Origin: Peptococcaceae bacterium CEB3
GTDB lineage: Bacteria > Bacillota > Desulfitobacteriia > Desulfitobacteriales > Desulfitobacteriaceae
Length of the DNA stretch: 41,981 nt
Assembly (NCBI GenBank): GCA_001029295.1
Contig: LDXJ01000032.1
Location: 331 to 42,311 of the forward strand
Direction of reading: 5' to 3'
Shown here: positions 1-7,358 of the stretch, one piece after another
How the letters are laid out: each line of letters starts with the position of its first letter
How positions within the stretch are numbered: position 1 is the stretch's first letter
The notes under the pieces: generated by a model
Databases searched by the model: none
What the model was told of the DNA's origin: nothing
What the model saw: the letters and a program-made list of their open reading frames with translations, nothing else
Position numbers and translations under genes: made by a program

Positions 1-186
1 TCTCCATCCAAGGTGATACTCGTCAAAAGTGCAGAAAAAATGCAGGCCTACACCAAGGGACACTTGCGACCATTTAGAGAAAATGACAGGTTGGAGAGAA
101 GAAATACCCTCCTGCACCACGAAAATATGCGCTATTTTCTATGGATATTCCGGATTTTGAGAAACACAGGATCCATGAACTGGTAA
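1..186 (+). other. Open 3' end of a possible truncated frame
   Basis: Frame 1 is open from the window edge to a TAA at 184-186 (61 codons). The translation is basic and ends in an aromatic-rich stretch. I recognise no family and see no start or ribosome site inside it. It could be the tail of a gene that begins outside the window or simply a chance open frame in AT-rich DNA. Confidence 0.15.
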
Positions 187-288
187 AATCAATTTGAGCG
201 TACAATTAAGAGCGGGTCGGCCTACTATATCTTTAGACTTTTAGCACTGGAATCAGTAGATGATAGCCAACTTCTATTCGCGGTTATC

Positions 289-654
289 ATGGCGAGATAT
301 GAAGGAAAATGGATATTTGTAAGGCATAAAAATAGAAGTACGTGGGAAATCCCAGGTGGACATAGGGAAGAAAATGAAAATATAAATATTACTGCGTCAA
401 GAGAATTAATTGAAGAAACCGGAGCCGAGGATTTTAGTATTGTCCCTGTATCGTTTTATTCAGTTGACACGGGAGAAGCAGTGACTTTTGGACAATTGTT
501 CTATGCAGATGTAGAATCCCTTGGAGAATTACCGGATTATGAAATAACTGAAATCAGGCTATTTGATAGTATACCTGAAAGCTTAACATACCCTTTAATT
601 CAACCATATCTATTTAAGAAAATTGAGGGATTCTGCGGATCAAATAGAAGCTAA
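289..654 (+). CDS. Nudix hydrolase, 5' end probably damaged
   Basis: A small Nudix-family protein, 121 residues from the ATG at 289. Nudix enzymes hydrolyse nucleoside diphosphates linked to another group and are cytoplasmic housecleaning enzymes. The full Nudix box is visible: G24, E30, R38-E39-L40, E42-E43 and G45. The following strand and the YPLIQPYLFKK tail match the short 8-oxo-dGTP-diphosphatase-like group. Family members usually carry about 20 more N-terminal residues. Here the same frame continues upstream as recognisable family sequence (VDDSQLLFAVI, about 256-288) back to a TAA at 184-186, but contains no ATG, GTG or TTG start. The ATG at 289 is therefore probably an internal methionine, with no ribosome site in front. 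Either a rare start is used or the gene has lost its 5' end. The region is much more AT-rich than the genes that follow. The substrate cannot be predicted. Confidence 0.75.
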   Translation: MARYEGKWIFVRHKNRSTWEIPGGHREENENINITASRELIEETGAEDFSIVPVSFYSVDTGEAVTFGQLFYADVESLGELPDYEITEIRLFDSIPESLTYPLIQPYLFKKIEGFCGSNRS

Positions 655-913
655 TTCTTATTCTCATGTCAACCAATACCGGCTATATTGCGGCTTATAT
701 CCCCGATACCCAATCACCCCGTCAGTTGCGCCTTGCTAAGTTCAAGCAAGGAAATAAGAGTTCCCCGGCCTGCCGCGGGAGAGTAAGCTTGCGCTTTGCC
801 CCGAGCGCTGTTAAAATTAGGAAAGGGAAAATCTCCTGGAAAAGCGAGTGTCGTTCCCTGACAAGAAAGACGCAGCTTAACGAGCGATGACGATTTCGAG
901 AGGGGAAAAGAAA
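655..913. other. Intergenic region without a convincing gene
   Basis: About 260 bases between the Nudix gene and the M48 protease. The only structure I see is a hairpin at 731-751 (CCTTGCT / AGCAAGG, 7-base loop) with no T-run. Short open frames here have no ribosome site and no family resemblance. Base composition changes from AT-rich to GC-rich across this stretch. Confidence 0.5.
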
Positions 914-2143
914 ATGGAGCGAGGGGCATCGGCGCAAAATGTTTTTTGGCTGGGGCTGATGGTTGTTGCGGGGATCTTTGCTGTTCTGTACCTCAAAAGT
1001 TCAGTCTTTCCGGGACCGGTTGATCCGGCGGTTCTCAAGTATTTTTCCCCGCAACTGGTTAAGAACGGCCGGGCTTACAGCCAAGTGCCCAGGATTTTGT
1101 ACATCATGGGCTTTCTCTTTCAGGCCGGATTTTTGGTTTGGTTTGTCTTCGGCGGCCGCGCCCGGCGCTGGGAAGATTGGTTGATGGCGCGCACAGGCCA
1201 TAATTACTGGGGCAGCGTCTTTTTATTTTTTCTCACGGTCTGGCTAATCCTGACTTTGCTGAACCTGCCATTCACCTTTTACAACAGTTACATATGGCAG
1301 CATCGCTGGGGTTTTTCGACAGAATCCCTGCCGGCCTGGTGGTCGGATTATTTCAAGAGCACAGCCCTGGATTTTCTCTTGTCCGCGGCTGCGGTTTTTA
1401 TCGTATTCTGGGTGCTGAATCGTTGGACGAGGACCTGGTGGCTCCTTGGGGCGATCCTGTTCGGTCTCTGGCTGATTGTTCAGGACGTTCTCTGGCCGGT
1501 CGTCGTTGCACCCCTGTTTAACCACTTTCGTCCCGTTGAAAATCCGGCCATTACCAGCATGGTCCATGACCTCTCGCTCAAATCCGGTGTTCCCGTCAAA
1601 GACGTGCTGGTCATGGATGCCAGCCGGCGCACGACGAAAGTCAACGCTTACTTTACAGGCATGGGTAAAACCAAGCGCATTGTCCTATATGATACCCTTC
1701 TGAAATTCCCCTTGGACGAGATCAGAGCGGTGGTGGCGCACGAGATGGGGCACTGGCAGAAAAGGCATGTCTTGATCGGTACCTTGTTAGGCATTCTGGG
1801 CGGTTTTATCGCCTGGCGCTTACTGGCCTTTGCCCTCCACCCGTGGTATTCGGGTGCGGGACGGGCTGCGCCTCAGGTTTGGGCCGTCATTCAGCTTTTT
1901 TTTCTTTTGGCGCTGTTTGTCACCAATCCGGTTCAGAATGCCATCTCGCGGGAGATGGAACGGCAAGCCGACCAGGTATCTCTTCAGCTCACCCAGGATC
2001 CGCAGGCGGAGGTTCGTCTGCAGATTGACCTGGCGAAGCAGAACTTGACTGACTTTTCCCCGCCGCCGTTCATTGTCTGGTTCAGCTACAGTCATCCTAC
2101 TCCTCTGCAAAGGATTGAGGCCATGCAGGGAGCCCAAAAATGA
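914..2143 (+). CDS. M48-family (Ste24/CAAX-type) integral membrane zinc metalloprotease
   Basis: A 409-residue membrane metalloprotease. The zinc site is HEMGH at residues 276-280 (H276, E277, H280), and the third ligand E349 lies in the ExxAD motif of the segment SREMERQADQ. Several hydrophobic segments (about 11-28, 60-80, 100-120, 150-200, 285-310, 322-340) make the multi-pass fold typical of Ste24-type proteases, and the length fits the family (about 400-430). A methionine nine codons upstream (887) lacks a ribosome site. The ATG at 914 has GAGAGGGG about eight bases before it, so I chose 914. Bacterial members are thought to act in membrane-protein quality control or peptide maturation. 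No specific substrate is suggested by the neighbours: the next gene is on the opposite strand and convergent. Confidence 0.9.
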   Translation: MERGASAQNVFWLGLMVVAGIFAVLYLKSSVFPGPVDPAVLKYFSPQLVKNGRAYSQVPRILYIMGFLFQAGFLVWFVFGGRARRWEDWLMARTGHNYWGSVFLFFLTVWLILTLLNLPFTFYNSYIWQHRWGFSTESLPAWWSDYFKSTALDFLLSAAAVFIVFWVLNRWTRTWWLLGAILFGLWLIVQDVLWPVVVAPLFNHFRPVENPAITSMVHDLSLKSGVPVKDVLVMDASRRTTKVNAYFTGMGKTKRIVLYDTLLKFPLDEIRAVVAHEMGHWQKRHVLIGTLLGILGGFIAWRLLAFALHPWYSGAGRAAPQVWAVIQLFFLLALFVTNPVQNAISREMERQADQVSLQLTQDPQAEVRLQIDLAKQNLTDFSPPPFIVWFSYSHPTPLQRIEAMQGAQK

Positions 2144-2219
2144 AGGGGTGAAGGTGAAGGGCTGTAAAGATGAGGGGTGAAGGCGCGGGGGATCAAGGCT
2201 GAGACCAGTGGCGAAAGGA

Positions 2220-2954
2220 TTAGGGGATAATTTTCTTAAGCACAAACATTCCCGCCTTGCGCGCCAGGGGCAGGCCTATCCGTTTCAAAAGAGGTATTCC
2301 CACATGACGGGCCAACGGCGGTCCGAGGCGTTTGGCAAGGGGTGTGCCCAACCGACGGGCCACAGGAGGTCCAAACCGACGGGCCATAGGAGGTCCAAAC
2401 TGGCGCAACAACGGCGGTCCGTATTGCTTCGCAAGGTAGAGGCCGGTTTCCTGCCAGGTGGAGCCGCCAGCCAGCAGACTTTCGAGAGAGGGCTCCCGAG
2501 AGGAGGTTGAGGGGAGTATTTCTTCAACCGGCGCGGGGGAGAGTTTGGCGGCTTGGGGCTCGGGGGCACGGAAGCGGGGAAGCTTGCGGGCCAAACGGCC
2601 GCGGGGTCCGAAGTTGGGGGGGAGAAAAGGAAGGGGAAGAGGCAAGGGCAGGGTTTGTGCTTGGGATGCACCTTGGTGTGGGACGGTAGAGAATGGCGCG
2701 GGAGATGTTCCCGACTTCAGCGGCGTTTGCGCTGCTTCTGCGGGATTTGTGAACTGAGGTTTGGGGTTGGCGGTTGAGGGCGTCTGGGAATTCGAGGCCG
2801 GCAGACCGTCAGAAGCTGAGGCCGGTAGACCGTCAGAAGCTGGGGCAGGCCGGAAAGAAGCGGCTGGCGGCCGCAGGGGACGCATTCTTCCAGGCAGGCC
2901 GCCCAAGGACTGCGAGCCGGGTTTCATTTCGCGTTCGTAAGCAAAGGTTGGCAT
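2220..2954 (-). CDS. Proline-rich protein with nine C-terminal octapeptide repeats, unknown function
   Basis: A 244-residue protein I do not recognise. It has a very good ribosome site (GAGGAGGG, six bases before the ATG at 2954), so it is very likely translated. Residues 1-165 are Pro/Ala/Ser-rich and low complexity, with a duplicated ASDGLPAS segment and a run of alternating Leu-Pro near residue 105. Residues 171-242 are nine consecutive 8-residue units with consensus G-P-P-L-A-R-R-(L/F), ending in two residues, I-P. Each unit has a glycine, one or two prolines, two hydrophobic and two basic residues, so the tail is strongly cationic and regularly amphipathic. There is no signal peptide, no transmembrane segment and no cysteine. 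It stands alone, convergent with the protease and upstream of the crcB operon on the same strand. Possible roles include binding membranes, nucleic acid or the spore surface, but nothing in the sequence decides between them. Confidence 0.8.
   Translation of the reverse strand: MPTFAYEREMKPGSQSLGGLPGRMRPLRPPAASFRPAPASDGLPASASDGLPASNSQTPSTANPKPQFTNPAEAAQTPLKSGTSPAPFSTVPHQGASQAQTLPLPLPLPFLPPNFGPRGRLARKLPRFRAPEPQAAKLSPAPVEEILPSTSSREPSLESLLAGGSTWQETGLYLAKQYGPPLLRQFGPPMARRFGPPVARRLGTPLAKRLGPPLARHVGIPLLKRIGLPLARKAGMFVLKKIIP
2229..2444 (-). repeat. Nine tandem 24-bp units encoding octapeptide repeats
   Basis: The 3' part of the proline-rich gene consists of nine 24-bp units in frame. In coding order they are GLYLAKQY, GPPLLRQF, GPPMARRF, GPPVARRL, GTPLAKRL, GPPLARHV, GIPLLKRI, GLPLARKA and GMFVLKKI. 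The DNA has diverged more in the outer units than in the central ones, as expected for an old tandem expansion with recent central duplication. Confidence 0.9.
2794..2841 (-). repeat. 24-bp tandem duplication in coding sequence
   Basis: Two 24-bp copies (2794-2817 and 2818-2841) differing at one base. They encode a repeated eight-residue segment (ASDGLPAS) in the N-terminal half of the proline-rich protein. Confidence 0.9.
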
Positions 2955-3118
2955 GAATATCCCTCCTCAGGTTAAAACTGGGCTATTTGGCATATTTTAT
3001 GTCGAACCCGAGGGAGGGGTGACGCAATACCGATTTCGCCCGAGGCCGCCTAGCCGCAGAGGTAATGGGCAGAGTCTCCTAGCGGCTCGACAGAAGCAGC
3101 GGGCGAACCCATACGCCG

Positions 3119-3448
3119 TCACTCTTTTCCGTGTTTATGAATTTGCACATCTGTGCTGAAGACCAGGCCTTTGGGAACTATCCGGCATATTTCGGGAATG
3201 ATGGCCTCGATTTTCTCGCTGCGGTCCACGACCTCGAGTACAATGGGCAGATCCGAAGAAAGTTCCAATAACCGGGCGGTGTGTAAGATGTTGTCTTTCC
3301 CGTATCCCTCAATCCCCCGCGAAGCCGTTGCTCCGCCGATGCCCTTCTCTTTTAGCCAGCGAATCAGATATTGGTAGAGTGGTTTGTCCCGATAACGTTC
3401 GCTTTCCCCAACATAGATTTTTAGGAGTTTTCCTTGGAAAGCCATCAT
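3119..3448 (-). CDS. DUF190 family protein (PII-like, CrcB-associated)
   Basis: A 109-residue cytoplasmic DUF190 protein. The family signature is visible: an N-terminal LLKIYVGESERYRDKPLY segment, then GGATASRGIEGYG, and the C-terminal segment VEVVDRSEKIE-like (here VLEVVDRSEKI) with a final strand. DUF190 proteins have a PII-like ferredoxin fold and are commonly encoded next to crcB. Their role in fluoride resistance is presumed regulatory but is not settled. It lies 35 bases after crcB on the same strand, so both probably come from the fluoride-riboswitch transcript. Two adjacent ATG codons (3448 and 3445) follow a GGAGGG site. The second has the better spacing. Confidence 0.92.
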   Translation of the reverse strand: MMAFQGKLLKIYVGESERYRDKPLYQYLIRWLKEKGIGGATASRGIEGYGKDNILHTARLLELSSDLPIVLEVVDRSEKIEAIIPEICRIVPKGLVFSTDVQIHKHGKE

Positions 3449-3483
3449 GTAACCCTCCCTTTCGACAAATTTGGATTTACGGT

Positions 3484-3858
3484 TCAGATGAGCCTGGCCA
3501 GTCCGACACCTAAGGCAGTGCCGATAAAACCAACGGCAATGCTCAATACAGTATATAGGCCAGCTGTAAAAAAACTTCCGTTTTCCAAGAGGGTGATCGC
3601 TTCAAAACTGAAAGTGGAGAAGGTTGTGTAGGCGCCGATGAACCCAATGCCGATGCCGAGTCGCACGGCCGGACTGACTGTCAGGCGTTCGATGAACAAA
3701 ACATTGAGGAAACCCAGCAGAAAAGCCCCGCTGATGTTGATGATAAAGGTTCCCAGGGGGAAGCTCTGGTTCCAGCGGTTGCTGATAAATACGCCCAGCC
3801 CATAGCGCGACATGGCACCTAGTGCTCCTCCTAAAGCGATCGCCAAGATGTTTAACAT
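3484..3858 (-). CDS. crcB: Fluoride ion channel CrcB/Fluc
   Basis: A 124-residue, four-helix Fluc-type channel that exports fluoride passively across the cytoplasmic membrane. Family motifs are present in order: GGALGAMSRY near residue 10, GTFIINISGAFLLGF near 37-51, and GFIGAYTTFSTFSFE near 73-87, which contains the TTFSTF phenylalanine/threonine track. Length is normal for the family. A ribosome site AGGAGG sits about ten bases before the ATG at 3858. The gene is the first of a two-gene operon with DUF190 and lies behind a fluoride riboswitch with an intrinsic terminator, so expression is expected to rise with fluoride. Fluc channels work as antiparallel dimers. The single copy here implies a homodimer. 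Confidence 0.97.
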   Translation of the reverse strand: MLNILAIALGGALGAMSRYGLGVFISNRWNQSFPLGTFIINISGAFLLGFLNVLFIERLTVSPAVRLGIGIGFIGAYTTFSTFSFEAITLLENGSFFTAGLYTVLSIAVGFIGTALGVGLARLI

Positions 3859-3918
3859 TTCTCTTTAAACCTCCTAAAATCCTTTTCCTTTTCTCTCTCT
3901 GAGTTTAAAAATTTGATA

Positions 3919-3948
3919 TAGTTATAACCAAAATAGTTATAACCAAAA
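3919..3948. repeat. 15-bp tandem repeat in the crcB leader
   Basis: Two perfect copies of TAGTTATAACCAAAA (3919-3933 and 3934-3948) lie between the riboswitch terminator and the crcB start. Each contains the small palindrome GTTATAAC. It could be an operator or a chance duplication. Confidence 0.8.
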
Positions 3949-4010
3949 CGGTCAACAGGATCGGGAGTATTGATAAAATGAGATTGGGAACGAAAACAGG
4001 GTTGAGAACG

Positions 4011-4041
4011 AAAAGACTCCTACTGTCTTGAACAGTAGGAG
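4011..4041 (-). terminator. Intrinsic terminator of the fluoride riboswitch
   Basis: On the minus strand CTCCTACTG pairs with CAGTAGGAG (forward arms 4017-4025 and 4033-4041, 7-base loop), followed by TCTTTT. The upstream arm is also the 3' part of the aptamer, so ligand binding should compete with terminator formation, the standard on-switch layout of this riboswitch class. Confidence 0.9.
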
Positions 4042-4080
4042 CCATCAGCCTTTGTCGGCACTAAGCGAGCCCCATCGCTA
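4032..4080 (-). promoter_or_regulatory. Fluoride riboswitch (crcB motif)
   Basis: Read on the minus strand, the element begins AGCGATGGGGCTCGCT and continues to GGCTGATGGCTCCTACTG. Both blocks match the crcB-motif aptamer: a GCGATG helix-loop, then the conserved GGCTGATGGC junction followed by the strand that closes the first helix and pseudoknot. It overlaps an intrinsic terminator and precedes crcB and DUF190, the classical targets. An extended -10 candidate (TGGTAACAT, minus strand, about 4095-4087) would start the transcript right at the aptamer's 5' end. Identification is by recall of the motif. A covariance-model search would confirm it. Confidence 0.92.
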
Positions 4081-4149
4081 GGTGATATGTTACCAGAAGT
4101 AATGTATTCCGGTGTCATGAACTCCGGCGCGACCAGACGCCGCAGGCGG

Positions 4150-4226
4150 AGTCCGTTACAACAGGTGAAGTCCGGTACAACAGGCGCATTTCAGTACAAG
4201 AAGCGGATTCCAGTACAAAATTATAA
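4150..4226. repeat. Degenerate 19-20 bp repeats upstream of the MFS gene
   Basis: Four imperfect units (about 4150-4168, 4169-4188, 4189-4207, 4208-4226) share the core TCCGGTACAA or a close variant. The rest of the 3949-4400 interval, beyond the riboswitch, shows no gene. The repeats could be operator sites for the MFS gene or another relic of tandem duplication. Confidence 0.5.
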
Positions 4227-4400
4227 CCGGACTGGCGGAGAATAGCAAGGAGCCGCGCTCACTTACTCACGATCTTATCTAAAGGGTGGTAACTGTTCAG
4301 GGGTAGACTGATGAAGTCAACTCCAAACAGTGAGCTACCGGGTATATGATGCGGAGCTAAAAACGCCTGAAAGAGTTAAAACCAGAAAAAGGGTGAAAAG

Positions 4401-5543
4401 TTGTACAACATCGTCGTTTTGGGCATAGTAAGTCTTCTCACGGACATCAGCACGGAAATGGTTTATCCTTTACTGCCAATCTTTCTCACCGCTACCTTGG
4501 GCGTCAGTCCGGCCATCCTCGGCGTGATTGAAGGAATGGCGGAAAGTTTGGCCAGCTTGTTAAGGGTCTTTTCCGGTTACATCGGGGATCGGACGAAACG
4601 CAAGAAGGAACTTACAATTGCTGGCTACGGCAGTTCAACCCTGGGTAAGGTATTTCTCTTTCTCGCCGGTTCGTGGGGTATGGTTTTGCTGGCTCGGGTG
4701 GTCGATCGACTGGGTAAAGGTATTCGGACGGCCCCCCGTGACGCCCTGATCGCGGATTCGGCTCAGGCGGCCGGGCGGGGCCGGGCTTTTGGGCTCCATA
4801 GGGCTATGGATACTTTTGGGGCGGCGGCAGGGGTCGCGATATCCTACCTGCTGTTAACGAAGACATCCTCCGTAAGTGATGCCGTATCCTTTAAACGAAT
4901 TTTTCTTCTTTCGATGATTCCCGCCCTTCTGGGGGTATTCGTTCTTTTATGGGTACATCCGGTGAAAAAGGCCAAAGTAAATGTGAGTTTCACTTTCTCC
5001 TGGAGTCATTTGGACAAACGGCTCAGGGCTTTCCTGGTCCTGGCCTTCATCTTCGCGCTCGGGAATTCGTCCAACCAGTTTTTGCTCCTCCGGGCCAGCC
5101 GACTGGGGGCGGGCGTGCCTGTGGTCGTCCTAATGTATTTGGTGTACAATTTAAGTTACGGTCTCTTGTCCTACCCAGGCGGGCACATCTCGGACAAATT
5201 TGGGCCCAAAAGAATTCTGGTGGTGGGCTACCTGATTTATGGCGTGGTCTATTTTGCTTTTGCCCGGGTCACGCGGCTTTCCAGTCTCTGGCTTCTCTTT
5301 ATTGTCTACGGTTTCTATACCGCGTTCACACATGGAGTGGAGAAAGCGTTACTGGCTGACATCGCTCCCGTAAATTTGCGGGGGACGGTGCTGGGTCTGC
5401 ACGCGGCCATAGTAGGGGTCGCTTTGCTTCCCGCGTCTCTTCTGGCGGGTTTTCTATGGAATACGTTCGGTGCGCCGGCGCCTTTTTTCTTCGGCAGTGC
5501 TATGGGTTTCGCTGCTGCCATAGGCCTTCTTATCATTCTGTAA
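4401..5543 (+). CDS. Major facilitator superfamily transporter
   Basis: A 380-residue, 12-helix MFS permease of the inner membrane. The segment GYIGDRTKRKKELTIAGY is the loop 2-3 MFS signature (G-x-x-x-D-R-x-x-R/K), and the related half-signature GGHISDKFGPKR appears in the second half. RLGKGIRTAPRDALI after helix 4 is typical of the subgroup of uncharacterised MFS proteins seen in Clostridia and archaea. It starts at TTG with AAAGGGTG upstream at normal spacing. No other start fits. It is divergent from the fluoride operon and separated by about 320 bases, and is followed by its own terminator, so it is probably a single-gene unit. The substrate is unknown: the context (fluoride export, regulator) might suggest efflux, but that is speculation. 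Confidence 0.88.
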   Translation: MYNIVVLGIVSLLTDISTEMVYPLLPIFLTATLGVSPAILGVIEGMAESLASLLRVFSGYIGDRTKRKKELTIAGYGSSTLGKVFLFLAGSWGMVLLARVVDRLGKGIRTAPRDALIADSAQAAGRGRAFGLHRAMDTFGAAAGVAISYLLLTKTSSVSDAVSFKRIFLLSMIPALLGVFVLLWVHPVKKAKVNVSFTFSWSHLDKRLRAFLVLAFIFALGNSSNQFLLLRASRLGAGVPVVVLMYLVYNLSYGLLSYPGGHISDKFGPKRILVVGYLIYGVVYFAFARVTRLSSLWLLFIVYGFYTAFTHGVEKALLADIAPVNLRGTVLGLHAAIVGVALLPASLLAGFLWNTFGAPAPFFFGSAMGFAAAIGLLIIL

Positions 5544-5585
5544 TGTGCCGCATACCAAGATTTCTGTCAAATTTGTGACAAAGGT

Positions 5586-5611
5586 CCCTGCCCCGAAGGC
5601 AGGGATTTTCT
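5586..5611 (+). terminator. Intrinsic terminator after the MFS gene
   Basis: CCCTGCC (5586-5592) and GGCAGGG (5598-5604) form a 7-bp stem with a 5-base loop, followed by ATTTTCTT. Confidence 0.85.
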
Positions 5612-5707
5612 TATGTATTATGGAAAATATGGAAGTAGTGAGGTTGTGCGTTTCGTTTTTAGAGTGCATGTTCAGCGCGTAGGGCGAACACAGGAGGTAG
5701 GGCTGTT

Positions 5708-7039
5708 ATGGCAAATCTTCTGGGGGACTACTTGGCCCGCAAGGGATTGTCGCAGGCGGAAATAGCTAGGCGCGCCGGAGTGAGCAAAAGTTATCTGTCT
5801 ATGCTCGCCCATGGTCAGAGGCGGTCCCTGAATCCCCTGATCCTTGAAAGACTTGCCCGAGAACTGGGTCTGGCGCCCGCGGAACTGGAGAGCCTTCTCT
5901 GCCACGGCTCTGAGACCCAGCCTACCCGATCCGGGGCTGGCTCGGGGAAGGGTACCGATGAGAGCAGCTTGGCGCCTTTTTACCAAGCCTTAGAACAAGC
6001 TCTGCGTGCTGAGCATGCCAACAAGCGGGATGAGGTGGAAAGGGTCTGCCGGGTAATTGCCGGGATGGATCAAGGGCCGGTGCCCCTAAGGCGGAACTTC
6101 TTGTGCTGGCATGAGGCTCTGAAATTAGCCTGGCAGAATCGTTTTGACCAGTCCCTGGCGGTTCTCAGGGAAGCTGTGGATTTTAAACCTACATCCCCCT
6201 TGGAAAGACGGTTTAAAGCAAACATTATCGGAGATATCGGGGGGGTCCAGGTGGTTCGGGGAAATTATAGGGAGGCGTTGAAAAGCCTGAGGTTAAGTCT
6301 GATTCTTTGGGGGGACGGGGAACAGGGGGCGATGGTGAACCTCAACCTGGGCACTCTCTTCCGGAGAATGGACAACTTCGCGGAGGCCATCAAGTCCTAT
6401 GAAAACGCGGTTTTGATGGGCTCTCCTTCTCTCAAGCTGCTCGCGTATGCCGGACTGGGCCAGGTCAGCCTGGACCAAGGGCGCATGAACGAGGCACGGA
6501 AATATCTTCTGAAAGGGTATGCGCTGTCCAGAAGCCTGAGGGACGATCCGCACCGGGCGGACATCTTGTGCAACCTGGGAAAATACTACAAGGAAACGGG
6601 TAAACTAAGCCGGGCCGTATATGTGCTAAGAAAGGGTGTGGAAATTGCCTCCGCTGATGGCAACACTAGGACAAAACTTTACGTCTTGGCCGAACTGGCG
6701 GATATCTATCTGGTTAACGGTCGCATCAGGGAGGCGGACCGAATCTTGGCCCGGATTGAAGAAGATTCCGCCGCGGACGGGGGAGATGTTCTCCTGGCCG
6801 GGCCCTGTCTTACAGCCCTCGCCAAGAAGGGCCTCTACCTGGGGCAAATTCAACAGTCCCTGCTCGTGCTCAACAGATGTTACCAGATTTTGTCCAAGTT
6901 TGCTCCCACTGCCGAATTTGAGACCTGTTGCGATCTTCTGCGGCAAGCGTATCTCCGCTTGAGAAACCCGCAAGAAGCCGCGTTTTTTGCCGGCGAAGTG
7001 AAGCGCGCGCGGAAGGTTCTCAAGCGCCGAACTTGGTGA
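5708..7039 (+). CDS. XRE-type helix-turn-helix regulator with C-terminal TPR domain
   Basis: A 443-residue cytoplasmic regulator. Residues 1-65 are an XRE/Cro HTH: LSQAEIARRAGVSKSYLSML carries the recognition helix and HGQRRSLNPLILERLARELG completes the fold. After a linker (about 66-90), residues 95-435 are a run of TPR-like helical hairpins, with recognisable Gly/Ala-Tyr signatures such as GNYREALKSLRLSL, NFAEAIKSYENAVLMG and GKLSRAVYVLRKGVEIA. This HTH-plus-TPR plan is that of RNPP and related peptide-responsive regulators (PlcR, Rgg, AimR) as well as many uncharacterised regulators. An excellent AGGAGGT site lies nine bases before the ATG. A 37-residue hydrophobic peptide gene with its own promoter begins 84 bases downstream, as in peptide/receptor pairs, so peptide control is a reasonable but unproven idea. 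Confidence 0.88.
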   Translation: MANLLGDYLARKGLSQAEIARRAGVSKSYLSMLAHGQRRSLNPLILERLARELGLAPAELESLLCHGSETQPTRSGAGSGKGTDESSLAPFYQALEQALRAEHANKRDEVERVCRVIAGMDQGPVPLRRNFLCWHEALKLAWQNRFDQSLAVLREAVDFKPTSPLERRFKANIIGDIGGVQVVRGNYREALKSLRLSLILWGDGEQGAMVNLNLGTLFRRMDNFAEAIKSYENAVLMGSPSLKLLAYAGLGQVSLDQGRMNEARKYLLKGYALSRSLRDDPHRADILCNLGKYYKETGKLSRAVYVLRKGVEIASADGNTRTKLYVLAELADIYLVNGRIREADRILARIEEDSAADGGDVLLAGPCLTALAKKGLYLGQIQQSLLVLNRCYQILSKFAPTAEFETCCDLLRQAYLRLRNPQEAAFFAGEVKRARKVLKRRTW

Positions 7040-7065
7040 ACGCTGGAAATTCGACTGAATATGCG

Positions 7066-7096
7066 TTGTCCTCTTCTGAAAATTCGCTATTATAAT
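7066..7096 (+). promoter_or_regulatory. Promoter candidate for the 37-residue peptide
   Basis: TTGTCC (7066-7071) is followed by TATTAT (7088-7093, spacer 16) or TATAAT (7091-7096, spacer 19), with a Shine-Dalgarno AAGGGGGTGAG and an ATG just downstream. Confidence 0.55.
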
Positions 7097-7122
7097 ACAA
7101 ATATAGAAAGGGGGTGAGGCAA

Positions 7123-7236
7123 ATGTTCACGCGAGGAAAAACCGGGGCATTCAGCTGGGCTATAGAGCTCCTGGCTCTCGTCTTCGTGGTGACTCCGGCG
7201 ATGGATCCGATCAAGCTGATTCACTTCTTTGCCTGA
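7123..7236 (+). CDS. 37-residue hydrophobic peptide, possible signal or leader peptide
   Basis: A short gene, ATG at 7123 to TGA at 7234-7236, with a strong ribosome site (AAGGGGGTGAG) and a promoter-like sequence just before it. The product begins with a basic segment (MFTRGKTGAFSWA), has a hydrophobic core (IELLALVFVVTPAM) and ends DPIKLIHFFA. It lies directly downstream of the XRE-TPR regulator in the same orientation. The basic-hydrophobic-short tail plan is that of exported pro-peptides of RNPP systems, and equally of small membrane-active peptides or toxins. I recognise no homologue. Translation signals are better than expected by chance. Confidence 0.6.
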   Translation: MFTRGKTGAFSWAIELLALVFVVTPAMDPIKLIHFFA

Positions 7237-7358
7237 TGCCTACTCAATGACGAGGGTGCGGGGTGGTGAAAAACGGGGTTCGGTTGCCAAATGTCAAGCT
7301 GAATGCCCTAAGGAGCAAGAAACAATACCAGGGTTTCATGTGGGAAAAATAGTTGTAA

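Noticed and set aside
666-890. 74-codon plus-strand open frame
   Set aside because: No ribosome site, no recognisable motif, and composition like non-coding DNA.
2229-2444. Regular 24-bp repeats resembling a CRISPR array
   Set aside because: Units are contiguous without spacers and encode an in-frame octapeptide array in a gene with a strong ribosome site. No cas genes are present.
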